The notes: a model not told the origin generated them from the sequence alone. A stretch of 64,000 bases of DNA from JAJAZB01 sp964244295 (GCA_964244295.1 CAXTIG010000016.1:59709-123708), one strand, 5' to 3'. Positions 9,327-18,185 are shown, counted from the first letter of the stretch. A program made the numbers and translations.

Positions 9327-10046
9327 CTACCCCCCGATTTTGTACCACCCGCTTCCATCCACCCGCACACGCGGCAGGCGCTTTTTTTCTTCAAAAAAGT
9401 CGTAACCCGCCTTCAAATCACTCCAAAACCGCAGCAACGCGGGCTGGTCGGCGTAGGCTTTTTTCAATTCTGCAAATCCAGCATCACCCAGCCGGGCCGG
9501 AAAAATATGCACGGGAATCTGGATTTGCCCGGCTTCGCGGGCGGTGAGCGCCAGCAGGTAAATTTCCTTGATGCCCGCGTCGGTCATGGGCAGGCAGCCC
9601 ACCGTGACGCAACTGCCGTGGATGAAAATGTCGCCGCCCAGGTTTCCCCGCTCGCCCCGGATGCGGTCGGAAGCGTTGGGGTAATTCAGGCCGAGCGAGA
9701 GGTAAAACTGGCTGCGGGGGTTGAAGCGGTCGAGGTGATAAAATCCTTCGGGTACCTGTTCGTCGCCCTGTCGGCGTTTCGGACCGAGGCTGCCGGATTT
9801 AGCGCAAACCGGGTAGGTTTTCAGCAGGCGGAAGGTAGATTCGGCCTCATTCTTTCCCCAGATTTCCAGTTCGGATTCCTGTTTGAAGGCGCGAAAAAAG
9901 AGGCGCAGGTGGGTTTTCCGCAGGGCGTTGGTTTGGATCAACTCGTCCACGACGCGGCCTTTGTCGGTGCGGGCTTGCTGGACGCGGTCGTCGTTGAAGT
10001 GGTCGGCCACGAGGAGGAGGGGGAAGAGGAAGAGGGAGCGGGGCAT
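9327..10046 (-). CDS. YafK-like murein L,D-transpeptidase (YkuD family)
   Basis: A 239-residue envelope enzyme with a short hydrophobic N-terminus (MPRSLFLFPLLLVA). The YkuD catalytic motif appears as IHGSCVTVGCLPM with the nucleophilic Cys in TVGC and the His in IHG. The preceding ASDRIRGERGNLGGD and EGFYHLDRFNPRS are characteristic of the YafK subgroup (E. coli YafK/DpaA), which cuts or forms links between lipoprotein or peptides and meso-diaminopimelate in peptidoglycan. The stop of the upstream DUF6624 gene is 12 bases away, so the two probably form an operon. Which of the YkuD reactions it performs cannot be read from sequence. Confidence 0.87.
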   Translation of the reverse strand: MPRSLFLFPLLLVADHFNDDRVQQARTDKGRVVDELIQTNALRKTHLRLFFRAFKQESELEIWGKNEAESTFRLLKTYPVCAKSGSLGPKRRQGDEQVPEGFYHLDRFNPRSQFYLSLGLNYPNASDRIRGERGNLGGDIFIHGSCVTVGCLPMTDAGIKEIYLLALTAREAGQIQIPVHIFPARLGDAGFAELKKAYADQPALLRFWSDLKAGYDFFEEKKRLPRVRVDGSGWYKIGG

Positions 10047-10058
10047 AAAAAGGCGAAA

Positions 10059-10577
10059 TCAGTTCCAGCCCCGCCATTTTTTGGCGAGCGACGCGTAGTG
10101 ATTGGGCGGAATAAGTTTGCGTTGCGCCGCTGTCCGCAGGTACGGTTCAAAGTTGAGGTAGTCATCGAAACGGTTACAATGCCAGACGATGAGCCAGGCG
10201 GTGAATGGGGCGTCTTTGTCCCTAAGTCGTTGGGTGGGCCAGCCATAAGTTTGGACGAGGCGGAGCAGAATGGCTTGGTTGGCCCGGTCGTTGGCTTTAA
10301 TTCGCTGCCAGAGGGCGTTATCGTCGGGGTTTTTGTCGGGTTTGTGCAATTCTTCCCGGTATTTCTGGTCGGCGGCGAGGAGTTTTCTGAATAAAACCCT
10401 CCTCTCGTGCGCGGAGAGATTCTTTACTGAACGGGTAGAGTCTAGTTCGGTTTTGAAACTCGGTTCCGCCTTTGGCAGTAAGCTTTGATAGAAACCCTTG
10501 CCGGAAAGTTGAGCACTGACCGGGTGGGCCATGATGAGCAGGAGAATTAGAAAAGCGAAATATTCAGACCGAATCAT
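10059..10577 (-). CDS. Exported DUF6624-like protein
   Basis: A 172-residue protein with signal peptide (MIRSEYFAFLILLLIMAHPVSA). The C-terminal half (DRANQAILLRLVQTYGWP, DAPFTAWLIVWHCNR, YLRTAAQRKLIPPNHYASLAKKW) matches my memory of the DUF6624 pattern, helical with a conserved GWP and a His near the end. Its function is not known. A TTG four codons upstream (10589) is an alternative start; I prefer the ATG because it begins directly with the signal peptide. It is followed after 12 bases by the L,D-transpeptidase, which suggests a shared envelope role. Confidence 0.7.
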   Translation of the reverse strand: MIRSEYFAFLILLLIMAHPVSAQLSGKGFYQSLLPKAEPSFKTELDSTRSVKNLSAHERRVLFRKLLAADQKYREELHKPDKNPDDNALWQRIKANDRANQAILLRLVQTYGWPTQRLRDKDAPFTAWLIVWHCNRFDDYLNFEPYLRTAAQRKLIPPNHYASLAKKWRGWN

Positions 10578-10629
10578 GAAAAAGGTCAAGGATGGCGCTA
10601 CTTCTGAGTAGCGATTTAGTCGCGCTTAA

Positions 10630-10932
10630 CTACCAGTTTGGAGGCATGACTACGCTAGTTTCGCGCAGAAACTGCACCAATTTAGTTCGAGCTTTAAATT
10701 CTGCTTTCACGACCTCATGCGGAATCACCTCACCCCGCTTCACCTGCTCCATCGCCTCTTGAAAGTCTGCCAACTGAGCAGGGCTAAGGTCATCCAAACT
10801 GTCACGCTTCGGACCTTTTTGGTAGCCATGCAGCGCCTCAAGCAGGTTTTCAAGCATGATTTCGTCGTCCACTTCGTCGATGAGTCGGTGGAGTTTTTCT
10901 TTCAGCAGGGCCTTTTCTATGGGGTGTTTCAT
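10630..10932 (-). CDS. Antitoxin-like protein without an adjacent cognate toxin
   Basis: A 100-residue acidic helical protein resembling type II antitoxins of Bacteroidota: a helical N-terminus (KEKLHRLIDEVDDEIMLENLLEAL) followed by LSPAQLADFQEAMEQVKRGEVIPHEVVKAEFKA. In related antitoxins the protein normally ends shortly after that point and a RelE/ParE toxin gene follows. Here the frame runs on for about 18 unusual residues (LVQFLRETSVVMPPNW) and the next gene is the DUF6624 protein. It may be an orphan left by loss of its toxin. The PIN-domain gene 50 bases upstream already has its own overlapping partner. Confidence 0.6.
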   Translation of the reverse strand: MKHPIEKALLKEKLHRLIDEVDDEIMLENLLEALHGYQKGPKRDSLDDLSPAQLADFQEAMEQVKRGEVIPHEVVKAEFKARTKLVQFLRETSVVMPPNW

Positions 10933-10985
10933 TTTTGGAAAATCTACAAAACTCGTTCAAGTGCCGAAAGGCACTGGTGGGACAT

Positions 10986-11360
10986 TTAGGGAGTGAACGT
11001 GATGACGGCGAGAGAATCTACGCGCCCGAAAGCGGTATCAGCGGTCACGAGCGGCAGGCCCCGACTCAGGGCCGTTGCGGCAACGAACGCGTCAGGCAGT
11101 TTCAGGCGGTAGTTCTGGCGAATCTCGACCGTGAGTCGTTTGATGTCTGAATCCGGGTCAAAGACGATGCAATCCTGAAGGAGGTCTCGGATGAGTTGCT
11201 GCTCAACAAGCGTCAACCCTGTTTTACATTGCAACTCGACTTCTGTGATGAAAGAAATACCAAGCAGTGAATTGTCCAGCAACTGGATCACCTGTGCGTG
11301 GCCATCCAGCAATTGAATCAGCGTGTTGGTATCGGCAAGCAGGAAATCAGTCCCATTCAT
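10986..11360 (-). CDS. PIN-domain ribonuclease toxin (VapC-like)
   Basis: A PIN-fold endoribonuclease of about 124 residues, the toxin of a VapBC-type module; VapC toxins usually cleave tRNA or rRNA. The acidic active-site residues are visible in LLADTNTLIQLL (first Asp), FITEVELQCK (Glu), KLPDAFVAATA (Asp) and LVTADTAFGR (Asp), in canonical order. The ATG at 11360 is used; the GTG one codon upstream is an alternative. Its start lies inside the 3' end of the 53-residue gene before it (14-base overlap), so translation is probably coupled, with antitoxin made first. Confidence 0.85.
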   Translation of the reverse strand: MNGTDFLLADTNTLIQLLDGHAQVIQLLDNSLLGISFITEVELQCKTGLTLVEQQLIRDLLQDCIVFDPDSDIKRLTVEIRQNYRLKLPDAFVAATALSRGLPLVTADTAFGRVDSLAVITFTP

Positions 11361-11508
11361 CACGCAGGCGTTTTTGGTAAGCCAACGCGTCTTCGCCCCA
11401 CTTCACCCGTCCCGCGTACTTTCGGGCATCGAGGCGCTTGGGTTTTAACTCCGCCGTTTTGCGCCGAATTTCTTCCGGGGAGTCGGTCGGTTTGATGGTG
11501 ATAATCAT
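11347..11508 (-). CDS. Small antitoxin-like protein overlapping the PIN toxin
   Basis: A 53-residue frame, read from ATG 11508 to the TGA at 11349-11347: it begins MIITIKPTDSPEEIRRK and ends YQKRLRDEWD. The product is highly charged (many Lys, Arg, Glu, Asp), as expected for an antitoxin that binds toxin and operator DNA. The 14-base overlap with the PIN gene is the usual VapBC arrangement. No DNA-binding fold can be assigned on sequence alone. Position and overlap are the main evidence. Confidence 0.65.
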   Translation of the reverse strand: MIITIKPTDSPEEIRRKTAELKPKRLDARKYAGRVKWGEDALAYQKRLRDEWD

Positions 11509-11680
11509 GCGGTTGAATTTTTAACGAAGAACGCAAAAGTTAGGCAGGACATCAAGTGCAATCGCTTCACCGCCCATCCCTTCTCGCCACCACTGCCGTT
11601 AAAAACCGTTAACGCAGTTGGCAAAACCGCCCTAAATCCCGATTTTAGGAGGATTTTTCAACCCCAACTTTCCACATCCG

Positions 11681-14617
11681 ATGCGAACACTCCTCCTCGC
11701 CCTGAGTTTGGCGCTGGTTCTCACCCTGCCTGCGTTGAGCCAAAAGACGTACGAATGGAAAACCGCCACCAGCGGCGGCTATCCCTACCGCTACGTGACC
11801 AACGACCCGATGAAGGCCCGGTTCTACACCCTCAAAAATGGCCTGACAGTCATGTTGAGCGTCAACAAAAAAGAGCCGCGCATTTACACCTACATCCCCA
11901 CCCGCGCCGGGTCTACCACCGACCCGCGCAGCAACACCGGTCTGGCGCACTACCTGGAGCACATGCTTTTCAAGGGCACCGACCAGTACGGTACGCTGGA
12001 TTGGGCCAAAGAAAAACCCCTGCTCGACCAAATCGACGCGCTGTACGAGAAGTACAACAAAACCACCGACACCACGCAGCGCAAGGCGATTTACCGCGAA
12101 ATCGACCGGGTGTCGGGCGAGGCTTCGAAGTACTCGATTGCCAACGAGTACGACAAACTGATGGCCTCGATGGGCAGCCAGGGCACCAACGCCTTCACCA
12201 GCAACGAGGTGACCTGCTACCAGGAAGACATCCCCGCCAACGCCCTCGACCGCTTCCTGACGGTGCAGGCCGAGCGTTTCCGCAAACCCGTACTCCGCAT
12301 TTTCCACACCGAACTGGAAGCCGTTTACGAAGAAAAAAACCGTAGCCTCGACAGCGACCCCCGCAAGGCCAACGAGGCGATGATGGCCGCCCTGTTTCCC
12401 GTCCACAACTACGGCCAGCAAACGACCATCGGCACGGTGCAGCACCTGAAAAATCCCTCGTTGGTGGAGATTCGGGCCTACTACGACAAGTACTACGTGC
12501 CCAACAACATGGCCATCCTCCTGGCCGGCGACCTGAATCCCGACGAGGTCATCAAGAAAATCGACCAGAAATTTGCGTTCTGGAAATCGAAGCCGGTGCA
12601 GCTCTACAACCCGCCCGCCGAAGCGCCGCTGACCGCCGTGCAAACCCGCGAAGTATTCGGCCCCACGCCCGACGCCCTCACCATCGGCTACCGCCTGCCC
12701 GGTGTGCTCGACGTGAAAGCCAGCACGCTCGCCACGCTCGCCGACGAAGTGATGAGCAACTCGGCGGCGGGCTTGATTGACCTCAATCTGAACAAGCAGC
12801 AGAAAATCCTGGGCGGTGGCACGGGCCTCAACGGGTTGAAGGACTACTCCGTCTGGCAACTGTCGGGGCGGCCCAAAAAAGGGCAGTCGCTCGAAGAAGT
12901 GCGGGATTTGCTGCTCGGGCAGGTAGAGAAACTGAAGAAGGGCGAGTGGGACGAGAAGATTTTGAAATCCATCGTCAACAACTACAAGCTCAACGCCATC
13001 CGCGAGTTGGAAAACAACTACAGCCGGATGAACCCGATGCTGGAAACCTTCATCAACGACAAAGGCCAGGGCTGGCTCGACTACTCCCGTCGCCTCGATT
13101 TGATGGGTAACGTTACCAAGCAGCAGGTCGTGGACTTCGCCAACCAGTGGTTCAAAGACAACTACGTGGTGGTGTTCAAGCGCAAGGGCGAGGACAAAAG
13201 CATTCAGAAAGTCGAAAAACCCGCCATCACGCCCGTCGCCACCAACGCCGACAAGCAGTCGCCGTTTATGAAAACGGTCAACGCCATGCCGATGGCCCCG
13301 GTGCAGCCGGTGTGGCTCGATTTTGCGAAAGACGTGAAACGGGGCAAAGCCGGTATCGCCGACGTGTTTTACGCGCCGAACGTAGAAAACGAGATTTTCC
13401 GCCTGGGGTATCGCCTCAAACTTGGCACCTACCACAGTAAATTGCTGCCGATGGCGGTGGCCTACCTAGCCTTTTTGAATACGGATAAATTGAGCGCCGA
13501 GCAGGTGAGCACCGAATTTTACAACCTGGCCTGCAACTACTCCATCCAGCCCGGCACCGAGTACACGACCATCCGGCTGACGGGGTTGCAGGAAAATTTC
13601 GCTCCCGCCGTCACGCTGCTCGAAAGCCTGCTCCGCACCTGCCAGCCCAACGAAAAAGCACTGGAAGACCTCAAGGGTCGTCTCCAGAAAGGCCGCGCCG
13701 ACGCGAAACTCAACAAAGGGGCCATGATGCAGGGCTTGATGAGTTACGCGCAGTACGGCCCGAAAAATCCGTTCAACAATACCATCACCAGCGAAGACCT
13801 GCAAAAAGTGACCGCCCAGGAACTGGTCGATTTTCTGCACAACCTCGTGACGATGCCGCACCAGATTATTTACTACGGCCCGAAAGCGCAGGACGCGTTT
13901 GAAAAAGAAATCGTGACCCTGCACGCGCTGCCGAGCCAGTTTGCCGCCGTGCCCGCCAAGCTCGATTTCAAGCAACAGCCCCAGACGGCCAACCAGGTGC
14001 TGTTCGCCGATTACGACATGGTACAGTCGGAGATTTCCTGGGTGCGCAACACGACGGCCTACGACCCGGCCCAAGCCGCCATCGTCGAGTTTTTTAACAA
14101 CTACTTCGGCGGCGGCATGGCTTCGGTGGTGTTCCAAACGCTCCGCGAATCGAAAGCCCTGGCCTACTCGACTTACGCGTTCTACAACACGCCGGTCAAG
14201 AAAGACCAGGAGTACACGCTCATCGGGTACATCGGCAGCCAGGCCGACAAGTTTGGCGAGGCCGTGGCGGGCATGAACGAATTGCTCAACGTCTTGCCCG
14301 ATTCGCCGGGTGCTCTCGACGCGGCCCGAAAAAGCATGAAGAAGAACTACGAAACCGAGCGGATTCTTCAGGACGGCCCGATTTACACCTACCTTGCTGC
14401 CCAGGAGCGGGGGCTGGATTATGACGAGCGCCGGAAAATTTACGAATCCCTCGACGGCCTGAGCTACGCCGATTTGCAAAAATTCGCGAAGCAGTACCTC
14501 GCCAACCAGCCCTACACCTACTGCGTGGTGGCCTCGGAAAAAAAGGTCAGCCCGGAGCAGATGGCGAAGGTGGGTGCGGTGAAAAAACTGAGTCTGGAGG
14601 AGATTTTCGGGTATTGA
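11681..14617 (+). CDS. M16-family zinc metallopeptidase (tandem domains), exported
   Basis: A 978-residue insulysin/PqqL-like peptidase with signal peptide (1-20, ending PALS). The inverted zinc motif HYLEH lies at residues 90-94 in GLAHYLEHMLFKGTDQYGT, and the downstream zinc Glu is in ELEAVYEEKNRSLDSD. The second half (from about 540) repeats the M16 fold without the zinc motif; NNYFGGGMASVVFQTLRESKALAYS is the inactive-domain counterpart with the R/Y substrate-clamp residues. Long M16 proteins of this form are common in Bacteroidota and probably degrade peptides in the periplasm. The gene is monocistronic and closed by a strong terminator. Confidence 0.92.
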   Translation: MRTLLLALSLALVLTLPALSQKTYEWKTATSGGYPYRYVTNDPMKARFYTLKNGLTVMLSVNKKEPRIYTYIPTRAGSTTDPRSNTGLAHYLEHMLFKGTDQYGTLDWAKEKPLLDQIDALYEKYNKTTDTTQRKAIYREIDRVSGEASKYSIANEYDKLMASMGSQGTNAFTSNEVTCYQEDIPANALDRFLTVQAERFRKPVLRIFHTELEAVYEEKNRSLDSDPRKANEAMMAALFPVHNYGQQTTIGTVQHLKNPSLVEIRAYYDKYYVPNNMAILLAGDLNPDEVIKKIDQKFAFWKSKPVQLYNPPAEAPLTAVQTREVFGPTPDALTIGYRLPGVLDVKASTLATLADEVMSNSAAGLIDLNLNKQQKILGGGTGLNGLKDYSVWQLSGRPKKGQSLEEVRDLLLGQVEKLKKGEWDEKILKSIVNNYKLNAIRELENNYSRMNPMLETFINDKGQGWLDYSRRLDLMGNVTKQQVVDFANQWFKDNYVVVFKRKGEDKSIQKVEKPAITPVATNADKQSPFMKTVNAMPMAPVQPVWLDFAKDVKRGKAGIADVFYAPNVENEIFRLGYRLKLGTYHSKLLPMAVAYLAFLNTDKLSAEQVSTEFYNLACNYSIQPGTEYTTIRLTGLQENFAPAVTLLESLLRTCQPNEKALEDLKGRLQKGRADAKLNKGAMMQGLMSYAQYGPKNPFNNTITSEDLQKVTAQELVDFLHNLVTMPHQIIYYGPKAQDAFEKEIVTLHALPSQFAAVPAKLDFKQQPQTANQVLFADYDMVQSEISWVRNTTAYDPAQAAIVEFFNNYFGGGMASVVFQTLRESKALAYSTYAFYNTPVKKDQEYTLIGYIGSQADKFGEAVAGMNELLNVLPDSPGALDAARKSMKKNYETERILQDGPIYTYLAAQERGLDYDERRKIYESLDGLSYADLQKFAKQYLANQPYTYCVVASEKKVSPEQMAKVGAVKKLSLEEIFGY

Positions 14618-14725
14618 AATCCGCCCCGTCGGGCGGGCGGCGCGGGCGGCGCGCCGGGCCGTCCGGCGGGTTTGGGGCAAGCCCCTCCAAAACCGAGCGT
14701 CCGGGGCGCAATTCTTTCTCCCTAA

Positions 14726-14761
14726 CCCCGCGAGCGACTTTAGTCGCTCGCGGGGTTTTTG
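14726..14761 (+). terminator. Rho-independent terminator after the M16 peptidase
   Basis: CCCCGCGAGCGACT, a two-base loop, and AGTCGCTCGCGGGG form a perfect 14-bp stem followed by TTTTTG. It lies 109 bases past the peptidase stop. Confidence 0.85.
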
Positions 14762-14860
14762 TTTCCGTTAAATGTTGTTAAACCCCCTCCCCAACGGAAC
14801 ATCGTACCCAGCAAGGCGTTTACTTAGCATCCGGTTACAGCCCGCAATCTCCCGTTCGAC

Positions 14861-16360
14861 ATGAAAAGCACGTTCACCATTCCCAAAGCCCCGGCCATCC
14901 TGCTCCTGCTGCTGGCCGCCCTGGCGCAAGGGTGTTTGTCTACCGCGCAACCGGGTTACTCCGGCAATTCCGGTTACGGCAACGACCCATACAACGACTC
15001 CCGCTACGACGATGGCTACGCCAACGACGACTACCGCGACGACGTTACGTACCAAAATTTTTACGACGAACTCAGCCCTTACGGCCGCTGGACTAACTAC
15101 CCCGGCTACGGCCAGGTATGGCAACCCAACGCCGGACCAGGCTTCCAACCCTACGCCACCAACGGCCACTGGGCCTTGACCAACTATGGCTGGACCTGGG
15201 TATCGAGTTACAACTGGGGCTGGGCGCCGTTTCACTACGGTCGCTGGTTTTTCGACGACCGCTTCGGCTGGGGCTGGCAGCCCGGTTATGAGTGGGCGCC
15301 GGCCTGGGTCACCTGGGGCCAATACGCTGGGAACTACGGCTGGGCACCGCTCGGACCGGGGATGTCGATCAACATTTCCTTTGGCCGGATTCCGCGCAAT
15401 TCCTGGTGCTTCGTGCCGGGGCGGTACATCAATCAGCGCAACTGGTCCAATTACCGGGTGAACAACACGACGATTATCAACAACGTCACCATCATCAACA
15501 ACTACGGCAACGGCGGTCGCAACGGCAACCGGGGTGGCGGCTTCCACCGGGGGCCACAGGTGCAGGACGTTCAGCGCTACACCCGCGACCGGATTCGTCC
15601 GTTGCAGGTAGAAACCGTGAACCGGCCCGACCGGCAGCGGGTCGAAGGTGACCGCATCGGCATTTACCGCCCCGGTGCCCGGCCCAACGCAAACGGTCCT
15701 TCGCGAAACGAATCGGCGGATAATAATCGCCCCGTAACCCGGCCCGGCAACCGCTACGAACGGCCCGACGACCAGCCCAATACCCGGCCTGGCAGCGGCT
15801 ACCAGCGTCCCGGCAGCCCTTCGCGGCAGAACGATGATTTCAACGGCTCTAACCGCGTCGGACAGGCAAACGAAGGGATTAGCCAACCCGACAACGCACC
15901 CGTCACGCGGCCCGGCGTGGAACGGCCCGGCAGCCCTTCGCGGCAAAACGATTCCTGGAACCGGCCCAACCGCAGCGACGACCCGGCGGTCAACCGCCCC
16001 GGAACGAGTTGGGAGCGCCCGCAACGCGATTCGCGGTCGGGGGAGTCGGGCAACGGATTCGAGCAGCCTTCGCGTTCGGACCAATCCGCCGACCGCCCGA
16101 TGACGCGGCCCGGCAGGGAACGTCCCGGCAGCAGCTACGGTGAAGGCAACCGCCAGCCGGAAGTATCGCGCCCGGAGCGCCCTGATTTCGGCGGGGGCCG
16201 TTCCCCCGAGCGTCAGGCGCGGCCCGATTACCCGACGCAACGTTCGCAGCCTCAAATTCAATCGGCTCCAGCCCCGGCTCAGCCCCGGTCGGAAGGGACT
16301 AACCAGTCGTCTGGTGGCTCGGAGCGGCCCGGTCGCAGCCGGGGACGGGGTCCGAACTAA
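14861..16360 (+). CDS. DUF6600/YXWGXW-type lipoprotein with repetitive Arg-Pro-rich tail
   Basis: A 499-residue surface or periplasmic lipoprotein: signal peptide with lipobox LAQGC (Cys about 25), a Tyr/Asp-rich linker, then a tryptophan-rich block at about 70-180 (FYDELSPYGRW, HWALTNYGWTWVSSYNWGW, FHYGRWFFDDRFGWGWQPG, EWAPAWVTWG), the hallmark of DUF6600. The C-terminal 280 residues are low complexity, with repeated units such as RPGSPSRQND, TRPG.ERPGS and NRPD. They are probably disordered and positively charged. The function of the family is unknown; a cell-wall or outer-membrane role is likely. It converges on a DUF4136 lipoprotein that also has a Gly/Trp-rich stretch. Confidence 0.75.
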   Translation: MKSTFTIPKAPAILLLLLAALAQGCLSTAQPGYSGNSGYGNDPYNDSRYDDGYANDDYRDDVTYQNFYDELSPYGRWTNYPGYGQVWQPNAGPGFQPYATNGHWALTNYGWTWVSSYNWGWAPFHYGRWFFDDRFGWGWQPGYEWAPAWVTWGQYAGNYGWAPLGPGMSINISFGRIPRNSWCFVPGRYINQRNWSNYRVNNTTIINNVTIINNYGNGGRNGNRGGGFHRGPQVQDVQRYTRDRIRPLQVETVNRPDRQRVEGDRIGIYRPGARPNANGPSRNESADNNRPVTRPGNRYERPDDQPNTRPGSGYQRPGSPSRQNDDFNGSNRVGQANEGISQPDNAPVTRPGVERPGSPSRQNDSWNRPNRSDDPAVNRPGTSWERPQRDSRSGESGNGFEQPSRSDQSADRPMTRPGRERPGSSYGEGNRQPEVSRPERPDFGGGRSPERQARPDYPTQRSQPQIQSAPAPAQPRSEGTNQSSGGSERPGRSRGRGPN

Positions 16361-16426
16361 GTATCCGTACAGAGCGAATTGAATAATTGGCTGATAAACA
16401 GACTGAATTTGTCACATCAGTACATA

Positions 16427-16475
16427 AAAAAGAAGCCTGACTTCCCATCGAAGTCAGGCTTCTTTTTGGCCGAAA
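16427..16475. terminator. Bidirectional terminator between convergent lipoprotein genes
   Basis: AAAAAAGAAGCCTGACTT and AAGTCAGGCTTCTTTTT flank the loop CCCATCG; A-rich on the left and T-rich on the right, so it serves both strands. It ends eight bases before the DUF4136 stop. Confidence 0.85.
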
Positions 16476-16482
16476 AACAGGA

Positions 16483-17061
16483 TTACCCTTGGGGGTATTT
16501 CTCGACAATCTTTTCGACCTGCCGGGCCAACTCGGTGCTGATGCGGGCTGGGCTATTGACGGCATCCTCTACCGACCCACGCCACACGAGTTTACGCGTT
16601 CGGGCGTCAACCATGTCCACTACCACCGTCCCGGCGTTGTACTGTTCCTGCCGACGTCCACCGCCCCAACCGTACCAGGAAGGCCCCCAGCCCTGCCAAC
16701 CCCAGCGACCCCAGCCGTAGTACGGACCGTAAAACGGAGCCGGGTCTGTCACGGTGCGGGTTTTTTGCTCCACAAAAAAGTGGTAGCCAATCAGCAGATC
16801 CGGTCTTGATTCGGTACGTTGCAAGCCCTTGCCACCCAATACGTTATCCACGGTGCTTTCCACGTTTTGGGAAGCCAGTTCGTTGTAATAGGCCGGATTA
16901 CGACCCGCTTTCACGTCGGGTTCCATCCAGGCGTAGGTTTTGTACTTGCTGAAGTTGACGCGTGGGTTGGAATCGACCCGCACGCTCGAACAGCCGCCGA
17001 AGGCCACCAGCACGACGGCGGCCAAAGCGAAGGAGTTGGTTTTACTGAAAATACGGTTCAT
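16483..17061 (-). CDS. DUF4136 lipoprotein
   Basis: A 192-residue lipoprotein with signal peptide and lipobox (VLVAFGGC, Cys about 24). DUF4136 features are the start of the mature chain SSVRVDSNPRVNFSKYKTYAWME, then PDLLIGYHFFVEQK, GTVVVDMVDARTRKLVWRGSVED and the terminal VEKIVEKYP. The inserted YGPYYGWGRWGWQGWGPSWY is richer in Gly and Trp than usual. The start chosen (17061) begins directly with the signal peptide; the longer frame to 17124 adds a hydrophilic, non-signal tail. The function of DUF4136 is unknown. It converges with the tryptophan-rich lipoprotein across a shared terminator. Confidence 0.85.
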   Translation of the reverse strand: MNRIFSKTNSFALAAVVLVAFGGCSSVRVDSNPRVNFSKYKTYAWMEPDVKAGRNPAYYNELASQNVESTVDNVLGGKGLQRTESRPDLLIGYHFFVEQKTRTVTDPAPFYGPYYGWGRWGWQGWGPSWYGWGGGRRQEQYNAGTVVVDMVDARTRKLVWRGSVEDAVNSPARISTELARQVEKIVEKYPQG

Positions 17062-17176
17062 GGTTGTTGATGATTGTTGGTTGATCCTACTTGGAACTGA
17101 CCCGTCGCATCGGACTGGCCACACCGGTTTCGTTTTCTAAAAAACCGTGCGAGCGTACAAATTCCGATGCGACTAG

Positions 17177-17932
17177 TCAAAACGCCACCACCAGCCCCAG
17201 CGCCGCGTAGTTGATCCAGGTAAAATTGTATATGTCGTCGGTGTCGGCTCCGCCTTCCACCACCCGGTAGCCGCCTTTCAGCGCCACAAAGGGGTTGAGT
17301 TGGTAGCCCAGGCCCAGGAACACGTCTTCGGCCCGGCCCTGCCTGGCACCGAGCGCGTCGGCTTCGAGCAGCACGAGCAGTTTGGACGTGGGTTGCCAGG
17401 TGGCCACTACATTGAGCAGAGGCACGAAGCCCACGTTGGCGTAGTGGGTCTCACTGCGTTCGGAACTCAGCTGGATGTCGGCGTCGCGGATTTTCCCCGT
17501 AAACCCAACGCCGAGCCGCAGTTTGGGGTTGTGGATGAAATCGTAGCGGTAGGTGAGCCGGTACGAATTGAATTGGTAGCGGGCGTTCACCAAGTCGGGA
17601 TTGCCAAACTGACGCGGCCCGAAGATGACCCCGTTGAACGTTACGTCGCGGGCCAGGCTGCCGCTGTACTTGACGAACAGCGGCGCGTACAGCACCGAAA
17701 TCGTGTGGCGCTCGCCTAGCGTGTAGCCCAGTCGGGCGCGGAAATAGACCTTTGGTTTAGCTTCCAGATCGTTGCCCAAATCGAAGAGCGTGCCACCCAC
17801 GTTGGGAATGCGCACGTCGTTGTACCGGGTACCCAGCACCACCCCCGATTCGAGGTCGAAGCGGAGTTGGGCTTGCGCCAGGACGGGGAGGAGAAAAAAT
17901 AGGAACGGGATTTTAGAAAAAAAAGAGTTCAT
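17177..17932 (-). CDS. Outer-membrane beta-barrel-like protein
   Basis: A 251-residue exported protein: signal peptide MNSFFSKIPFLFFLLPVLAQA, then amphipathic strands with aromatic girdles (LRFDLESGVVLGTRYND, KVYFRARLGYTLGERH, YQFNSYRLTYRYDFI, LRLGVGFTGKIRD) and a final strand ending in Phe (INYAALGLVVAF), all signs of an outer-membrane barrel of about ten to twelve strands. The start at 17932 gives a clean signal peptide; the frame extends upstream to 18031 but that extension lacks one. No specific family is recognised. It lies downstream of a long inverted repeat and upstream of the DUF4136 gene, same strand. Confidence 0.75.
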   Translation of the reverse strand: MNSFFSKIPFLFFLLPVLAQAQLRFDLESGVVLGTRYNDVRIPNVGGTLFDLGNDLEAKPKVYFRARLGYTLGERHTISVLYAPLFVKYSGSLARDVTFNGVIFGPRQFGNPDLVNARYQFNSYRLTYRYDFIHNPKLRLGVGFTGKIRDADIQLSSERSETHYANVGFVPLLNVVATWQPTSKLLVLLEADALGARQGRAEDVFLGLGYQLNPFVALKGGYRVVEGGADTDDIYNFTWINYAALGLVVAF

Positions 17933-18047
17933 TGCGGCTGTGGTTTTGGAAAACCCGCTTTCAACAACCGTTCCCGGCGCGGCAAGTAATTTGCTGAGGA
18001 ATGCAGCTTTAGCTAAGATAAACTGCTTCAAAAACCAATTCTAACCG

Positions 18048-18162
18048 CGCCTGAAAATACCCTAAACCCTCTAAAGGAATTCCATTTCGGGGGGCTTTCC
18101 TGCTTGGCATTTTCAGCAACGAAAAAGCCCCCTTTAGGGGGTTGGGGGTATTTTCAGGCGCT
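18048..18162. repeat. Intergenic inverted repeat between divergent genes
   Basis: GCGCCTGAAAATACCCTAAA (18048) with CCTCTAAAGG is mirrored by CCCTTTAGGGGGTTGGG and GGTATTTTCAGGCGC, ending near 18162. It lies in the divergent gap between the barrel protein and the esterase, so any promoters there share space with the hairpin. Confidence 0.8.
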
Positions 18163-18185
18163 ACTCATTTCCCCTTTTTTCACCC

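Noticed and set aside
11645..13435. 596-codon minus-strand frame opposite the M16 peptidase
   Set aside because: Antisense shadow of a GC-rich gene; composition His/Val/Gly/Arg-rich, no motif, and the plus-strand frame has HYLEH and signal peptide.
14640..14700. GC-rich palindromic stretch after the M16 gene
   Set aside because: Low-complexity GGCGCG/CCGG sequence; the real terminator is the perfect stem at 14726-14761.
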